From Enterovibrio norvegicus DSM 15893 (GTDB lineage Bacteria; Pseudomonadota; Gammaproteobacteria; Enterobacterales; Vibrionaceae): DNA of 64,000 bases. The DNA is taken from the NCBI RefSeq assembly GCF_900115495.1, contig NZ_FOWR01000003.1:62001-126000 (forward strand). Direction: 5' to 3'. Shown one piece after another: positions 63,453 to 64,000 of this stretch. A program made the position numbers and the translations under genes. The notes under the pieces were generated by a model. The model had not been told where the DNA came from. It worked only from the letters and a program-made list of their open reading frames with translations, and ran no database searches. Each line of letters begins with the position of its first letter. Position 1 is the stretch's first letter.

Positions 63453-63935
63453 TTATTCCTTTGAAGCCAGCCATTTCCGTAATAAAGAAGCCAACGTTGC
63501 TTGCTCTTTTTCCGTCAACACATTCAACATTTGATGTTCATTTTCCACGTGTGCCGTAACGACAGCGTCAATCAAGGTTCGCCCTTCGTCAGTCAACATC
63601 ACCAAACAACTTCTTCTGTCAGTTTCACTGGCTTGACGTACCACAAGACCACGTTTAACTAGCCCATCAACTCGGGTGCTCATGGCCCCCGATGAAAACA
63701 TCAAGGTTTGATACATCTCGGTGGGTGTAACAGGTTCGCCAGCACGACGTAACGTCGCCAAAATATCAAACTCGCTGCTCATCAACCCAAACTGTTTGAA
63801 CACCTCTTCCAGGCTCAGCTTCATTAAATGGTTAGCTCTGTCCATTCGGCCAATCACACCCATAGGCGAGCAATCTAAATCAGGGCGTTGAACCTGCCAC
63901 TGAGCAAGGATGGTATCAACATGATCCTGCTTCAT
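63453..63935 (-). CDS. MarR family transcriptional regulator
   Basis: 160 aa. A winged-helix core with the recognition region PTEMYQTLMFSSGAMSTRVDGLVKRGLV and the wing ETDRRSCLVMLTDEGRTLI is typical; flanking helices mediate dimerisation. A good GGAGG lies before ATG 63935. The palindrome 63951-63968 just upstream is a likely operator. A divergent target gene may lie beyond the right edge of the window. No ligand can be inferred. Confidence 0.93.
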   Translation of the reverse strand: MKQDHVDTILAQWQVQRPDLDCSPMGVIGRMDRANHLMKLSLEEVFKQFGLMSSEFDILATLRRAGEPVTPTEMYQTLMFSSGAMSTRVDGLVKRGLVVRQASETDRRSCLVMLTDEGRTLIDAVVTAHVENEHQMLNVLTEKEQATLASLLRKWLASKE

Positions 63936-63950
63936 AACACCTCCATATTT

Positions 63951-63968
63951 TATCTTTCCAAAAAGATA
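63951..63968. promoter_or_regulatory. Likely MarR operator
   Basis: TATCTTT-CCAA-AAAGATA, perfect 7-bp arms around a four-base centre, 15 bases before the marR start. Size and position fit autoregulation by a MarR dimer. Confidence 0.6.
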
Positions 63969-64000
63969 CTTGATCTAAAGAGACAAAGCGAATAATTTAT

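Noticed and set aside
1-64000. tRNA, rRNA, insertion sequences or prophage
   Set aside because: I looked for cloverleaf-like stretches, transposase motifs and phage genes and found none; a weak tRNA could still escape reading by eye.

Overview
The window reads as a chromosomal segment of a marine gammaproteobacterium, most likely Vibrionaceae. Evidence is the YbiT, YeeN-type YebC, DUF3332, DUF2986 and DUF3047 proteins, a vibriolysin with a GlyGly-CTERM tail, and the mix of NhaC, ProXWV, CodBA and chemotaxis genes. I cannot fix the genus; an Enterovibrio/Grimontia/Photobacterium-like origin is a guess. Gene density is high and base composition looks even. I found no phage, insertion sequence, CRISPR array, rRNA or tRNA.

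Region 1 (1-11.7 kb) is a sugar-uptake locus. A LacI-family regulator converges on a six-gene minus-strand operon. The operon encodes a family-5 binding protein, two permeases, two ATPases and a very large (1151 aa) GH94-clan-like phosphorylase. Three palindromes with the core GAAAGCGCTTTC lie before lacI, before the phosphorylase and before the binding protein. The last of these sits just downstream of a plausible promoter carrying a CRP-like site at about -61.5.

Region 2 (12-18.2 kb) holds a YebC/YeeN protein, two unknown acidic proteins, an orphan NodU-type carbamoyltransferase, and a divergent SDR/LysR pair. Region 3 (18.2-25.9 kb) holds NhaC, then a coupled operon: a stand-alone NRPS-type adenylation domain, a membrane flavoprotein resembling fungal TmpA, and a true enoyl-CoA hydratase. 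This operon is the best candidate for an undescribed pathway. An orphan HlyD/EmrA-type fusion protein with a structured leader follows.

Region 4 (25.9-36.2 kb) has a two-component system whose kinase seems to lack a normal G1 box, a ProXWV betaine-type importer, a nuclease/phosphatase-fold protein, an orphan binding protein, an alpha/beta hydrolase and small envelope proteins. Region 5 (36.5-51.9 kb) is signalling and housekeeping: an HBM-type chemoreceptor, two proteins with degenerate GGDEF domains, an SMR pump, PepF, YbiT, a LytS/LytTR pair and lipoproteins. Region 6 (52.4-64 kb) has CodBA, a small P-loop kinase, the vibriolysin, an MscS-type channel, a DUF1428-cupin-SDR operon, a short BLUF photoreceptor, a ParB-like mini-protein and a MarR regulator with a likely operator at the window edge.

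Short tandem repeats of 7, 15, 16, 18 and 22 bp occur in at least six intergenic places, which is notable. All functional calls are from reading motifs; no database search was run.
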